Positions 32,695 to 41,737 of a stretch of DNA of 64,000 nt are shown in pieces. Each line of letters starts with the position of its first letter. The stretch's first letter is position 1. Source of the DNA: Bog-532 sp963830385. Lineage in GTDB: Bacteria > Actinomycetota > Actinomycetes > Streptosporangiales > Streptosporangiaceae. The position numbers and the translations under genes were made by a program. Location of the stretch: contig CAWHMD010000011.1 of assembly GCA_963830385.1 (NCBI GenBank), positions 81,423-145,422 of the forward strand, written 5' to 3'. The notes beneath the pieces were generated by a model. It was given only the letters and a program-made list of their open reading frames with translations. It had not been told where the DNA came from and did no database searches.

Positions 32695-32780
32695 GCGGCC
32701 TCATCCAGCAGGGCCCGGTCGCGGAGGATCGGCATCACGAACTCGCCGAAGCGCAGAAAGTCTTCCACGCACAGGTCCCG
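32691..32780 (-). pseudogene. C-terminal remnant, possibly a luciferase-like monooxygenase
   Basis: A short frame reads RDLCVEDFLRFGEFVMPILR and ends at a TAG that shares CTAG with the tetR stop. The pattern of VEDF then FVxxVxPxLR is that of the C-terminus of LLM-type monooxygenases. The rest of the gene is absent: 32781-33010 shows no continuation. Confidence 0.35.
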
Positions 32781-33011
32781 CCGAACTCGAACTCCGTGCA
32801 CCCGACCTCGTAGCATTCACGGGCGCCCTTAAGGCCCCACCCGGCCCGGCGACCCCTCTCGATACGCACTGGTACCGGCTACAGGTGAGGAATCAAGGGC
32901 ATGAGGAAGTTCAAGTCTGCTGGCGCGATGTTGGCCGTGCTGTAGGAGTGAATTTCACCACCGGGGGTGTCGTCACCGGGTTGTATGAGCGCATGAACAT
33001 CACTGCTGAGT
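32781..33011. other. Gene-free stretch
   Basis: No convincing gene, promoter or repeat was seen between the monooxygenase remnant and the csp terminator. Confidence 0.5.
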
Positions 33012-33048
33012 CTGGCGCGGCACCCGGTGATACCGGGTGCCGCGCCAG
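33012..33048 (-). terminator. Perfect 17-bp hairpin after the cold-shock gene
   Basis: CTGGCGCGGCACCCGGT and its exact complement surround a GAT loop. It starts 8 bases after the csp stop. There is no T tract, but the stem is very stable. Confidence 0.8.
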
Positions 33049-33055
33049 CCGGTGA

Positions 33056-33265
33056 TCAGGCGTTCAGCAGCCGGACACGCTCGGCCTGGGGGCCCTTGGG
33101 TCCCTGGGTGATGTCGAACTCCACCCGCTGGTCCTCGTTCAGGCTGCGGTAGCCGCTGGACTCGATGGCGGAGAAGTGCACGAACACGTCCGCGCTGTTG
33201 TCATCGTTGCTGATGAACCCGAATCCCTTGTCGGCGTTGAACCACTTCACAGTTCCCTGTGCCAT
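33056..33265 (-). CDS. csp: Cold-shock protein
   Basis: A 69-residue protein from ATG 33265, with AAGGAGA seven bases upstream. The RNA-binding motifs RNP1 (KGFGFIS) and RNP2 (VFVHFSAI) are both present, with the usual MAQGTVKWFNADKGFGFI start and VEFDITQGPKGPQAERV end. It is a single-stranded nucleic acid chaperone of the OB fold. A longer ATG at 33388 is in frame but lacks a ribosome site and family support. The long upstream region may be a structured leader, as is common for csp mRNAs. Confidence 0.95.
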   Translation of the reverse strand: MAQGTVKWFNADKGFGFISNDDNSADVFVHFSAIESSGYRSLNEDQRVEFDITQGPKGPQAERVRLLNA

Positions 33266-33536
33266 GGCAGGTCTCCTTCCGGAGATGAGTTGTCCCCGCA
33301 CCTTGCGGAGACGCCGCGGCGGGCAACGGCCGCACACCATCTCCGGTGACTGCACCTGCCCGCAAGTACATCCGCGAGCGCGGCCCAAGCCACGTACACA
33401 GAAAAACTACGACGCGATAAGTGTAACCACACCGGGAGTGGTGCGCTGCTCACCTCCGTGGAGAGGAGCAGGCTATCCGCCGGGCGGGCCCCCGGTGGGC
33501 GTGGACTGGCCTGGCGTGATCCGCACCGCGTTGGTA

Positions 33537-33720
33537 TCAGCGGTGCGCTGTGGCCGTGGTCGCGCGGCTGAGTTTGGCGCGAATCTGGCCGGCTTCGGAG
33601 GCGCCGAGGTCCTCGTAGTGCGCGAGGGTCTTCTGCCAACGGTGGCGGGCCCTGTCGGCGGCGCCGCTTGCCTGGCAAACGCTGGCCCAGGCCGTCATGG
33701 CAGCTGTCGATGCCGCCGCC
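33537..33720 (-). pseudogene. C-terminal remnant of a TPR-type regulator
   Basis: Codons up to a stop at 33537 read SGAADRARHRWQKTLAHYED then LGASEAGQIRAKLSRA. This is the last repeat typical of AfsR/SARP-like actinobacterial TPR proteins. Further upstream only frame-broken hints remain. No start or DNA-binding domain is seen. Confidence 0.45.
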
Positions 33721-33873
33721 GCCCATCTCCAGCAGCGTCTCGAAGGCATCACCGTCATACCCGCGATTCGTACACCCCTCGAACTCTCGGTCACCCACGA
33801 CCACTCAGGGCTAACCGTGGATCGATGACTTTCAGCCTGCCGGGCAGTCCACCCCCCGGTTGATGCAAGCGAA

Positions 33874-33927
33874 CGAGCACCAGATGACCAAGTACCTCAG
33901 CGAGCACCAGATGACCAAGTACCTCAG
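33874..33927 (+). repeat. Two exact 27-bp tandem repeats before the VOC gene
   Basis: The unit, starting CGAGCACCAGATGACCAAGT and ending ACCTCAG, is at 33874-33900 and 33901-33927. The second copy runs directly into AGGAGG, the ribosome site of the VOC gene. Its last 14 bases plus junction also match 31930-31943 next to the MFS operator. Confidence 0.9.
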
Positions 33928-33936
33928 GAGGACTTC

Positions 33937-34323
33937 ATGTCTGACTCGATCAAATTCGGCGGGGTCACCCTCGACTGCCCGAACGCCGGGGAACTGGCCG
34001 CGTTCTACGCTGAGATCACCGGCGGTGAGGTTACCGTCCCGGGTGCTTCCTGGGCCTTGATGACATGCCCTGACGGCTCGGCCATCTGTTTCCAGGGCGC
34101 TCCCGGCTACTCACCGCCGACTTGGCCCGGGGCGCCCTCATCGCAGCAGATCCACCTGGACTTCGACGTCGACGACTTGGACACAACCGAGCCGCGGGTG
34201 CTGGCCGCCGGTGCCTCGAAGTACGACTTCCAGCCGAATGACCACTGCCGCGTCTACTCCGACCCGGTCGGCCACCCGTTCTGCCTGTCCACCTTTTCCG
34301 TTCTCCAGGAGCAGCAGCCATGA
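33937..34323 (+). CDS. VOC/glyoxalase-family protein
   Basis: A 128-residue protein from ATG 33937, with AGGAGG upstream. It has the VOC fold order: IKFGGVTLDCPNAGELAAFY, then SSQQIHLDFDVDDLDTTEPR with a metal-ligand-like His, then VYSDPVGHPFCLSTF at the end. These are the marks of PhnB/glyoxalase-like proteins of unknown substrate. It stands alone, with tandem repeats in its leader that could modulate translation. Confidence 0.88.
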   Translation: MSDSIKFGGVTLDCPNAGELAAFYAEITGGEVTVPGASWALMTCPDGSAICFQGAPGYSPPTWPGAPSSQQIHLDFDVDDLDTTEPRVLAAGASKYDFQPNDHCRVYSDPVGHPFCLSTFSVLQEQQP

Positions 34324-34413
34324 TGCGGCGAAACCAGCCCTGCTGGCGGTCGTGATCGTGAGCCACCGAGACGACAGCAGAAGCTCAGGTGGCATGCCTG
34401 CAGAGGCACATAG

Positions 34414-35619
34414 CTAGCTGACTACCCCACCAGTCGCCGGATCGAAGAAGTGAAGCTGGGCCGTGTCCACGGCGAGGTCAATGACGTCGCCCGTCCTGAC
34501 CTGGCTTTTCGGGTCGAGGCGGGCGACGAACTCGTTGCGGCCCCGGCGGGCCCGCTGCTCGACCCGCGCGGCCTCGTCCTTGCCCAGGTCGGCCGCCAGT
34601 TCGAGAACCTCGTCCGTGATGACCGGCGGCGCGTCGACGCAGAAGTGCACGTTGGTTTCGGTGCCCAGGGCTTCCACCAGTTCGATTTTCACCCGGAGCT
34701 GGCAACCGCGCCGTGCCGTGGGCGTCCCCGCAGCCTCGAAGTCCTGCGGACGGATGCCCACGATCAGCGGCTTACCGACGTAGCCGCGCAGCGCCGGCTG
34801 CTGGCTCAGCGTCTCCGGATCGATCAGCACGGGCTGCCCGCCGATGTCGGCGTACAGCGAGTCGTCCTCCGCGCGCAGCCGGGATTCGACCAGATTGATC
34901 GATGGGCTGCCGATGAACTCCGCTACGAAAAGATTCCGTGGGCTGCCGAACAGCTCGGTGGGCGCCCCGACCTGCTGAAGCTCGCCCCGGCGGATGACCG
35001 CGATCCGGTCACCCATCGTCATGGCCTCGGTCTGATCGTGCGTGACGTAGATCGTGGTGACGTTCAGGTCGCGCTGTAGCCGGGCCAGCTCGGCCCGCAT
35101 CGACACGCGGAGCTTGGCGTCCAGGTTGGACAGCGGTTCGTCCATCAGGAAGGCCTGCGGCTGGCGGACGATCGCGCGGCCCATCGCAACCCGCTGCCGC
35201 TGGCCCCCGGACAGGGCGCGCGGCTTGCGGTCCAGGTACTCCTCCAGGTCGAGAACCTTGGCGACCTCGCGGACCTGCTTGTCGCGGGTGGCCTTGTCCA
35301 CCTTGGCCAGCTTGAGCCCGAAGCCGATGTTGTCGCGGACGGTCATGTGCGGGTACAGCGCGTAGGTCTGGAAGACGAAGGCGATGTCGCGCCCGCGTGG
35401 CGGCACGTCGTTGACGACCTGGCCCCCGATGCGCAATTCGCCGTCGGTGATTTCCTCCAGGCCCGCCACCATCCGCAGGGCCGTGGTCTTGCCGCAGCCG
35501 GACGGGCCGACGAGCACCATGAACTCGCCGTCGGCCACCTGCAGGCTGAGGTCGTGCACCGCCGGGGCGTCGGCGCCCTCGTAGACCTTGTCGATGTTCG
35601 AGAGTTCGATTTCAGCCAT
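34414..35619 (-). CDS. Sugar ABC importer ATPase, UgpC/MsmK type
   Basis: A 401-residue protein from ATG 35619. Walker A is VGPSGCGKTTALRM near residue 38, the signature is ALSGGQRQRVAMGRAIV near 135, and Walker B AFLMDEPLSNLDAKLR is followed by the switch His in VTHDQTEAM. The C-terminal 150 residues form the TOBE/regulatory domain of the MalK group (FIGSPSINLVESRL, VGIRPQDFEAAG). MsmK-type ATPases often energise several sugar importers. It is encoded next to one complete importer, and the second importer at 46.3-49.7 kb has no ATPase, so this protein may serve both. Confidence 0.93.
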   Translation of the reverse strand: MAEIELSNIDKVYEGADAPAVHDLSLQVADGEFMVLVGPSGCGKTTALRMVAGLEEITDGELRIGGQVVNDVPPRGRDIAFVFQTYALYPHMTVRDNIGFGLKLAKVDKATRDKQVREVAKVLDLEEYLDRKPRALSGGQRQRVAMGRAIVRQPQAFLMDEPLSNLDAKLRVSMRAELARLQRDLNVTTIYVTHDQTEAMTMGDRIAVIRRGELQQVGAPTELFGSPRNLFVAEFIGSPSINLVESRLRAEDDSLYADIGGQPVLIDPETLSQQPALRGYVGKPLIVGIRPQDFEAAGTPTARRGCQLRVKIELVEALGTETNVHFCVDAPPVITDEVLELAADLGKDEAARVEQRARRGRNEFVARLDPKSQVRTGDVIDLAVDTAQLHFFDPATGGVVS

Positions 35620-35659
35620 TGTCAGTCCTTCGGTGAGATTGGCCGGCTGGTCCGGTTTG

Positions 35660-36556
35660 TCAGCCCTTGACTCCGCCGGCGGTGATACCCGTGACGTAAA
35701 AGCGCTGGAGCGCGACGTAGAGCACGGCGCAGGGCACCATGGCGATCACCGCCCCAGCGATCAGGAAGCCGAAGTTGACCGTGCCGAAGGTGCCGGTCTC
35801 GACGTTCAGCAGGGCGACGGGCAGGGTCAGCTTGTTGATGCTGGTGAGAAAAGTGAGAGCGCCGAGGAATTCGGTCCAGGCGAACAGGAACGCGTACAGC
35901 ATCGTGGTGGCCACGCCCGGCAGGACCAGCGGCAGCAGAACCGTGCGCAGTGTCGTCAGGACCGTTGCGCCGTCGCAGTACGCGGCCTCCTCGAGCTCGG
36001 TCGGCGCCGCCACGAAGCTGTTGCGCATGACGAACACGCCGAACGGCAGGTTGAAGGTGCTGTAGAAGAGGATGAGACCTATCCGGCTGTCGAGCAGATG
36101 CAGGAAGCTGAGCTCCAGGAAGAGCGGCGTCACGATGGCCTGGAAGGGCACCATCAGCGTGACGAGGATGAGCGCGAAGACCGCGTTCGCTCCGCGGAAC
36201 CGGAAGCGGGCGCGCCCGAGGCCGTACCCCGCGAGCGTGGCCAGCACGGCGGTCAGCACCGCCGTCCCGCCCGCGACCAGGAGACTGTTCCCCACGTAGC
36301 GCAGGATGTGGATGCTGCCGGTGATCAGCCCGGAATAGTTGGCAATGGTCAGATGGGTGAAGTCGCTGGCGCGTGGACTCGCCGTGATGTCGGCCGGCGG
36401 CTGGAACGAGCGAAGCACGGCCCAGACGAGGGGCAGCAGGAACAGCGCGGCCAGCACCGTGCCGGTGGTCACGTAGACGATGGTGGAGCGGCCCGGCGGG
36501 CCGCCCTTGCCCCGTATCTGCCCGGACTGGCCGGCGGTGTGGGTGACGGTGGCCAT
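35660..36556 (-). CDS. Sugar ABC importer permease, MalG type
   Basis: A 298-residue protein from ATG 36556, with AAGGAGG upstream. Six membrane helices are visible, and the cytoplasmic EAA loop is EEAAYCDGATVLTTLRTVLL followed by PLVLPG, the contact to the ATPase. It lies between the ATPase and the MalF-type permease, with gaps of 10 and 40 bases, in an operon with the substrate-binding lipoprotein. Confidence 0.92.
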   Translation of the reverse strand: MATVTHTAGQSGQIRGKGGPPGRSTIVYVTTGTVLAALFLLPLVWAVLRSFQPPADITASPRASDFTHLTIANYSGLITGSIHILRYVGNSLLVAGGTAVLTAVLATLAGYGLGRARFRFRGANAVFALILVTLMVPFQAIVTPLFLELSFLHLLDSRIGLILFYSTFNLPFGVFVMRNSFVAAPTELEEAAYCDGATVLTTLRTVLLPLVLPGVATTMLYAFLFAWTEFLGALTFLTSINKLTLPVALLNVETGTFGTVNFGFLIAGAVIAMVPCAVLYVALQRFYVTGITAGGVKG

Positions 36557-36566
36557 GACCCCTCCT

Positions 36567-37526
36567 TCAGGTATTACTGCGAAGCAGCAGGAACTGCACC
36601 GCGCTGATGAGGCCGACCACGACGACCAGGACGATGGACATCGCGGCCGCGGCTCCCACATGCAGCTGGACGAAGGCCGTCTGGTAGATCCACATGACGA
36701 CCGTGAAGGTGCTCGTTCCCGGGCCGCCCTGGGTCAGGATGAAGAACTGGTTGAAGGCCAGGAATGAGCCGATGATCGAGATGATCAGGCTCAGTGCGAT
36801 GGTCGGCCGCAGCAGCGGCAGCGTGATGTACCGCTCCTTCTCCCACCATGAGGCGCCCAGCACGTCGGCCGACTCGTACAGATCACCGGAGATGCTCTGC
36901 ATCCCGCCGACCAGCAGGACCATGGTCAGGCCGGAGGCGAACCAGACGACCAGCACGCAGGTGGCGGCGAGGGCGAGGTTGGTGTTCACCAGCCAGGCGG
37001 TCGACCCATTGGTCAGGTGCAGCTGGGCGAGCACCCAGTTCACGGCGCCCGAGTTCGGCTGCAACTCCAGCAGCACGATGTAACTCAGCGTGGAGAGCCC
37101 GACGACATAGGGCAGGAAGAACGCGGTCCGCAGGAACACCGACCCGCGCCGGTTCGACCGGACCAGGACAGCCAGCGCGTACCCGACGACCAGGATCGGG
37201 ATGGTGACGATCCCGGTGTAGAGCAGGGTGAACAGCACCGAATGGATAAAACCGGGGTCCTTGCCCAGGGCCGCGTAGTTGCTCACGCCGCTGAAATGAT
37301 ACGAGCCGATCAGTGGCCAGTTGGTCAGGGACATGTAGACCGCGAAGCCGAGCGGGAACAGGACGAAGACGGCCACGAACGCGAAGGCGGGCGCGACAAA
37401 GAGCATGCCCATCTTCGGCTGCCGCACTATTCCTGTCCGCCGCCCCCTTCTGGATCGGGTGGCGTCCGCTGCGCCGAGCCCGGACCGGCGCCCCCTCGGA
37501 ACCGTGCCTACTGTTTCCTGTGTCAT
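36567..37526 (-). CDS. Sugar ABC importer permease, MalF type
   Basis: A 319-residue protein from ATG 37526. It has a basic N-terminus, then six helices starting with MLFVAPAFAFVAVFVLFPL. The EAA-like loop is YESADVLGASWWEKERYITL, then PLLRPTI. It pairs with the MalG-type permease to form the channel. It has the usual binding protein-MalF-MalG order, with the ATPase gene last. Confidence 0.92.
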   Translation of the reverse strand: MTQETVGTVPRGRRSGLGAADATRSRRGRRTGIVRQPKMGMLFVAPAFAFVAVFVLFPLGFAVYMSLTNWPLIGSYHFSGVSNYAALGKDPGFIHSVLFTLLYTGIVTIPILVVGYALAVLVRSNRRGSVFLRTAFFLPYVVGLSTLSYIVLLELQPNSGAVNWVLAQLHLTNGSTAWLVNTNLALAATCVLVVWFASGLTMVLLVGGMQSISGDLYESADVLGASWWEKERYITLPLLRPTIALSLIISIIGSFLAFNQFFILTQGGPGTSTFTVVMWIYQTAFVQLHVGAAAAMSIVLVVVVGLISAVQFLLLRSNT

Positions 37527-37552
37527 GTGCCGTTCACCTCCGTCGGTTACCG

Positions 37553-38920
37553 CTAGGACTTCCCGAGGTCGATGGCGGTCGTGAAGGCGCTCTGCCCGGT
37601 GCGGATCGCGCCCGCCACGTTGCCGTCGAAGACGGCTTCGGTAAACATGTTCAGCCAGGGTCCGCCCGGCTGATTGAAGGTCGTGTTGTAGACGATCGTC
37701 TTTGGGGCATATCCGCGCGGCAGGCCGGTCAGCATGTCGGTCACGAAGGGATACTTCGCCCGGAATTGTGGGGTGGCGACGTCACTGCGGATCGGCTCAA
37801 AACCGGCGCTGGGCGCGAGGCTCTGCTGCTCCTGCTGAAGGGCGAACTTGATGAATTCCCAGGCTCCTGAGGGGTTCTTGGAACCGGTGGGAATGCCGAA
37901 GTTCGCGCCGCCGTCGAAGGTGGCGGTCACCCCGCTGCTGGGGGCGGGCAACAGGGTCAGCCCGATCTGGGACCGGAAACTGGCCGGGGCCGCGGCGATC
38001 GGGCCATAGCCCAAGGCCATCATGCCGATCTTCCCGGCGAGGAAGTTCTGTCCCCAGGTCACGCCGGTCTCGACCTTCGACTCGGGGTCGCTCTGGTCCT
38101 GCGCCCACAGCTGCCGGTAAAGGGTAAGCGTCTGCTCGAGCGGTTTGTTGCCCTCGATGAACGCTGTTTCGTGACCCGGCTGCCCATTGAGCAGATGGGT
38201 CTTGGTGGCCCAGATGTCCGGCAGCACGGTGAAGCCGAGGCAGCCTTCGCAGCGCCCGGCGAAGGCGAACCCGTAGATCCCGTGACCCAGGGCAGTTATC
38301 TTCCGCGCGTCGCTCAGGATCTGGGCATAGTTGGCAGGCGGCTTGTTCGGATTCAGGCCGGCCCGCCGGAACAGCGTCTTGTTGTACCAGAGCACCGACA
38401 TGTCGGCGACATAGGGGGTGCCGTAATAGTGGCCGTTCTCGGTTGTCAGATTCAGCGCCCCGGGGCTGAGCTTGTCTTTCTCCGGAAGGGCATCGACGAG
38501 CGGCGTGAGATCGGTAAACACCTTGTGGTAGATGAACAGCTGGGAGTTGATGTCGTCGATGCCGACGAGGTCCGGGGGTGATCCCGAGCGGATCGCGGTC
38601 GCCAGCTTGGTCACGTACTGGGTGTCCTGTACGGGAGTCAGCACGACCTTGAGGTTCTTGTGCGTGGCGTTGAAACGCTGGACGAGCAGCTTGCCGAAGG
38701 GGGAGGTCGTGCTGCGGTCCCAGAACTGGACGACTCCTGTCGCGTCGTTCCCGAAGCCGGGGGTGGTCACCTTGATGGAGGCGGTGGGGGCGGCGCAGGC
38801 GGCCAGGCCCAGCGCCGCCGCCAGCGCGGGCAATAGCAGCAACGCCCGTGTACGCGGCCGTGGCCACACTCGGGGCGGAATAAGCCGGGCGGTCAACGGA
38901 TGACGGTGTCCGGTACGCAT
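37553..38920 (-). CDS. Sugar-binding lipoprotein of an ABC importer
   Basis: A 455-residue protein from ATG 38920, with GGAGGG upstream. The signal peptide ends in a lipobox (ALAAALGLAAC), so it is a membrane-anchored family 1 solute-binding protein. Typical blocks are VVQFWDRSTTSPFGKLLVQR, PDLVGIDDINSQLF, YVADMSVLWYNKTLFRRAG and GKIGMMALGYGP. It is the first gene of the importer operon. A LacI-type operator-like site lies 300 bp upstream, beyond a gene remnant. Confidence 0.92.
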   Translation of the reverse strand: MRTGHRHPLTARLIPPRVWPRPRTRALLLLPALAAALGLAACAAPTASIKVTTPGFGNDATGVVQFWDRSTTSPFGKLLVQRFNATHKNLKVVLTPVQDTQYVTKLATAIRSGSPPDLVGIDDINSQLFIYHKVFTDLTPLVDALPEKDKLSPGALNLTTENGHYYGTPYVADMSVLWYNKTLFRRAGLNPNKPPANYAQILSDARKITALGHGIYGFAFAGRCEGCLGFTVLPDIWATKTHLLNGQPGHETAFIEGNKPLEQTLTLYRQLWAQDQSDPESKVETGVTWGQNFLAGKIGMMALGYGPIAAAPASFRSQIGLTLLPAPSSGVTATFDGGANFGIPTGSKNPSGAWEFIKFALQQEQQSLAPSAGFEPIRSDVATPQFRAKYPFVTDMLTGLPRGYAPKTIVYNTTFNQPGGPWLNMFTEAVFDGNVAGAIRTGQSAFTTAIDLGKS

Positions 38921-39195
38921 AAGGTCACCCTCCTAGCCGTGGCCGCTGGGCACGTCCAGCGGAATCCGCTCCCCGCTTGGGACCGGGCCCGCGGTTGGCC
39001 CTGGCGAAATACGGGATAGCCGTGAGCCGGACAAGTCCGCTCGATGAGGTCGGCGTAGCGCGCATCGCCGGTCCGCAGAACCAGCCCACCCGCAAACCGG
39101 CTGGCGGAAAGCGGCAACGGACGGAAAGTGGTCACCGCGCCGGCGGTCAGTCCCACCAGGACTACAGTTCGCTGGTGCCTGAGGGCGCTTTCCAT
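38921..39195 (-). pseudogene. Remnant resembling a GH127-type glycosidase
   Basis: The minus strand reads FAGGLVLRTGDARYADLIERT in one open frame, a block seen in DUF1680/GH127 beta-L-arabinofuranosidases. The surrounding sequence does not continue the family, and no start or stop fits. It is probably a deletion scar directly upstream of the sugar importer. The identification is tentative. Confidence 0.35.
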
Positions 39196-39217
39196 GAGGC
39201 CGCCTCCAGAAAGGAAT

Positions 39218-39235
39218 TAGGCAAACGCTTTCCCA
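39218..39235. promoter_or_regulatory. LacI-type operator-like sequence
   Basis: TAGGCAAACGCTTTCCCA is roughly symmetrical about the central CG and resembles LacI/GalR-family operators (TGGGAAAGCG half on the other strand). It lies upstream of the importer operon, but no LacI gene is present in the window. Confidence 0.4.
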
Positions 39236-39296
39236 GCCGGAGCTCGGTAAACCTCAGAAAGTCAAAACCGGCGCCCACTCGGTCTGCCAGACCGGC

Positions 39297-39325
39297 CTGC
39301 GCCAGCCGCGCCGCGGCTGGCGCAG
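39297..39325 (-). terminator. Perfect 14-bp hairpin downstream of the Gfo/Idh genes
   Basis: CTGCGCCAGCCGCG pairs exactly with CGCGGCTGGCGCAG around a single C; the real loop would open a few pairs. It lies 122 bases past the minus-strand Gfo/Idh stop at 39447 and before the importer operon promoter, where a terminator is expected. Confidence 0.6.
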
Positions 39326-39446
39326 CACTCTGCGCGCTCCGAAAGGCCGGGCCGCGCGAGCGTCGCGCCTTGGCTACCTGAATGCCTATCTCCGCGTGCA
39401 AGCCCACTCGGCACGCACACCGACGCCGCGGCTCCGCCGTTCCCGC

Positions 39447-40529
39447 TCATGCTGCCCCCTCGACGCGGATCGCTTGCTGCTGTGCCTGCAGGCACAACTC
39501 GGCTGCCTTGAAGGCGTGTTCCTGGGTCATGGCCCGCTCGGTCCCCTCCAGGCAGTCGAGGATCAGTTCGCCAAAGAAGGGGTAGCCGACCTTGCCGGAC
39601 ACCGGGATGTGGTGCTCCCCGTTCTTATCGACCAGGTAGACGTGGTTGCCGTCAGGTTCTCGGGCCACGTCGGTGTACTTGCGCAGCTCGATGGAGCCCT
39701 CGGTGCCGAGGATGAACGTCCGGCCGTCGCCCCAGGTGTTCAGGCCGTCCGGGGTGAACCAGTCGACGCGGCAGTAGCCGGTGACGCCGTTGGCGAGCAC
39801 GACGGTGGCGTCACCGAAGTCCTCGATGCCCGGGTGGTCCTTGTGCGCGTAGTTGGCCACCCGCGCTGATGTGATGGTGCCGTCGTCGCAGCCGCCGTAG
39901 TAGAGCACCTGCTCCAGCTGGTGGCTGCCTATGTCGCAGAGGATCCCGCCGTAGGCCTCGTGGTCGAAGAACCAGGCGGGCCGGCTGGGCGCGTTCATCC
40001 GGTGCGGGCCCATTCCGAGCACCTGCAGGACCCGCCCGATCGCGCCGTCGGCGATGAGCTGCCCGGCGAACACCGCGCTCTCCACGTGCAGGCGCTCGCT
40101 GAAGTAGACGGCGTACTTCCGGCCGGTCCGGGCTGCCGTAGCCCGCACCTCAGCGAGCTGGCTCAGCGTGGTCATGGGAGGTTTATCGACAAAGTAGTGC
40201 TTGCCGTGCTCCATGACCCGCAGGCCGAGCCCGGCTCGCTGCGCGGGGATCGCGCCGCTGGCGACAAGCTGCACCCGGTCGTCATCCAGCACGGCTTCCT
40301 CCGACGGCGCGACGTCGGCACCGGGATACCGGCGGCAGAACTCGGCCGCCTTTCCCGGGTCGCTGTCGTAGACCCACCGGAGCTCGCCGCCGGCCTCGGT
40401 CAGCCCGTTGCACATCCCGCTGATGTGACCGTGATCGAGGCCGACGGCCGCGAACACGAAATCACCCGGCGAGCAGACGGGCTGCGGTCGTCCGGTTGGC
40501 GCGTAGTTCATCCCGTCCTGGTTCGGCAC
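39447..40529 (-). CDS. Gfo/Idh/MocA-family oxidoreductase (1)
   Basis: A 360-residue protein. The NAD-binding Rossmann part begins DFVFAAVGLDHGHISGMCNG. The catalytic-loop Lys is in HYFVDKPPMTTLSQL (DKP in place of the usual EKP), and HRMNAPSRPAWFFDHEAYGG then ILCDIGSHQLEQ supplies the active-site Asp and His of the C-terminal domain. Such enzymes oxidise sugars, inositols or their glycosides using NAD(P). It is the second of two tandem Gfo/Idh genes (31-bp gap) between the importer and the IclR regulator, so it probably modifies the imported sugar. Confidence 0.9.
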   Translation of the reverse strand: MPNQDGMNYAPTGRPQPVCSPGDFVFAAVGLDHGHISGMCNGLTEAGGELRWVYDSDPGKAAEFCRRYPGADVAPSEEAVLDDDRVQLVASGAIPAQRAGLGLRVMEHGKHYFVDKPPMTTLSQLAEVRATAARTGRKYAVYFSERLHVESAVFAGQLIADGAIGRVLQVLGMGPHRMNAPSRPAWFFDHEAYGGILCDIGSHQLEQVLYYGGCDDGTITSARVANYAHKDHPGIEDFGDATVVLANGVTGYCRVDWFTPDGLNTWGDGRTFILGTEGSIELRKYTDVAREPDGNHVYLVDKNGEHHIPVSGKVGYPFFGELILDCLEGTERAMTQEHAFKAAELCLQAQQQAIRVEGAA

Positions 40530-40560
40530 TGCGATGCTCTCCTCTCCGTGGTCGGCGGTG

Positions 40561-41718
40561 TCACCGTTGCCGGCCGGTCGTCGTGATCTCGTTGTCGGCG
40601 AACTCAGTCACCGACGCCGTTTTCTCGTGGAAGTGCGGGGCCGCGGCGAGCAGTCCCTCCCGCGTACAGAACGGGTCGTCCGCGGCTAGCGGGAGGGCTA
40701 CGCGGCGGCTGGTGATAGCCGATTTGTAGATCGCAGTGATGAGCTCCAGCGTCTTGCGGCCTTCGTGCCCGTCGATCAGCATGCGCCCGCCGGAGGACTC
40801 CAGGGCCGACAGCACATTGCCGATCTGGCCGGTGTGGCCCTCGTCGGCCAGGGCGGGAAGGCCCTCGTAATAGGCGGTCAGTGCCCGCTCAGCTGCCCGG
40901 TCACGTTCGGGGAAGCCGTTGGCTTTCTGCGTGGAGGCGTAGACCTCCCACGGCGTCCCGATCTTGGCCTTCTCTGTCTGGAACACGATCTGCTGGTCCT
41001 CGCCGTGATGGACGACCGAGCTGGTGATCTGGCCCAGGGCGCCGGAGCCGAAGCGCACGATGGCAAGGGAGAGATCCTCGACCTCGGCGTTGCCGTGGGC
41101 GAGGTTGCCGAACAGTGCCTGGACCTCCACCGGCATGCCGGCCATCCACTGCAGCGCGTCGATGTGGTGCACGGCATGGTTGAGCGTGCACCCGCCGCCC
41201 TCGCTCTTCCACGTCCCGCGCCACCACAGGTCGTAATAGCTGGGGCCGCGCCACCAATGGGAGTCGACCTGGGCGTGCAGCACCCGGCCGGCCAGCCCCG
41301 AGTCCAGCACCCGCTTCAAGCGCATCATCGGCGTGGTGAAACGATTCTGGGCGACGATCGACAGCAGCGCCCCGCTGGCCTGCTCGGCGGCGAGAATGGC
41401 GTCGCACTCCTGAAGCGAGATGGCCATCGGCTTCTCGCCCAGCGTATGGACTCCCGCGTTCAGCAGGCTGGAGGCGATTTCGGCGTGCGTGTCCGGCGGG
41501 GTACACACCGAGGCCAGGTCCACGCCGGGCCCGCGCAGAACCTCGTCGACGTCGTAGCGGGCCGCGGCATCGAGATGGTACCTGGCGACCTGGCGTTCGG
41601 CCTTCTCGCGCTTGATGTCAGCTACGGCCACGATCCGGCAGCGGTCCGGGAACGCCAGGTACCCCTCGATGTGGGAGCTTGAGATCGCGCCCGCTCCGAT
41701 GATGGCGACGTTTATCAT
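40561..41718 (-). CDS. Gfo/Idh/MocA-family oxidoreductase (2)
   Basis: A 385-residue protein. ATG 41718 after GGGAGAACG fits the Rossmann start MINVAIIGAGAISSSHIEGY exactly. Other marks are LGEKPMAISLQECDAILA (catalytic EKP Lys) and GGGCTLNHAVHHIDALQWMA with the active-site His. It is larger than its neighbour and has an extra C-terminal region. It lies 19 bases downstream of the iclR stop in the same direction, so iclR, this gene and Gfo/Idh (1) form an operon. Confidence 0.92.
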   Translation of the reverse strand: MINVAIIGAGAISSSHIEGYLAFPDRCRIVAVADIKREKAERQVARYHLDAAARYDVDEVLRGPGVDLASVCTPPDTHAEIASSLLNAGVHTLGEKPMAISLQECDAILAAEQASGALLSIVAQNRFTTPMMRLKRVLDSGLAGRVLHAQVDSHWWRGPSYYDLWWRGTWKSEGGGCTLNHAVHHIDALQWMAGMPVEVQALFGNLAHGNAEVEDLSLAIVRFGSGALGQITSSVVHHGEDQQIVFQTEKAKIGTPWEVYASTQKANGFPERDRAAERALTAYYEGLPALADEGHTGQIGNVLSALESSGGRMLIDGHEGRKTLELITAIYKSAITSRRVALPLAADDPFCTREGLLAAAPHFHEKTASVTEFADNEITTTGRQR

Positions 41719-41737
41719 CGTTCTCCCGTTCAGCGCC

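Noticed and set aside
33266..33388. Longer start for the cold-shock protein
   Set aside because: The family is about 67-70 residues starting MAxGTVKWF, and only ATG 33265 has a ribosome site.
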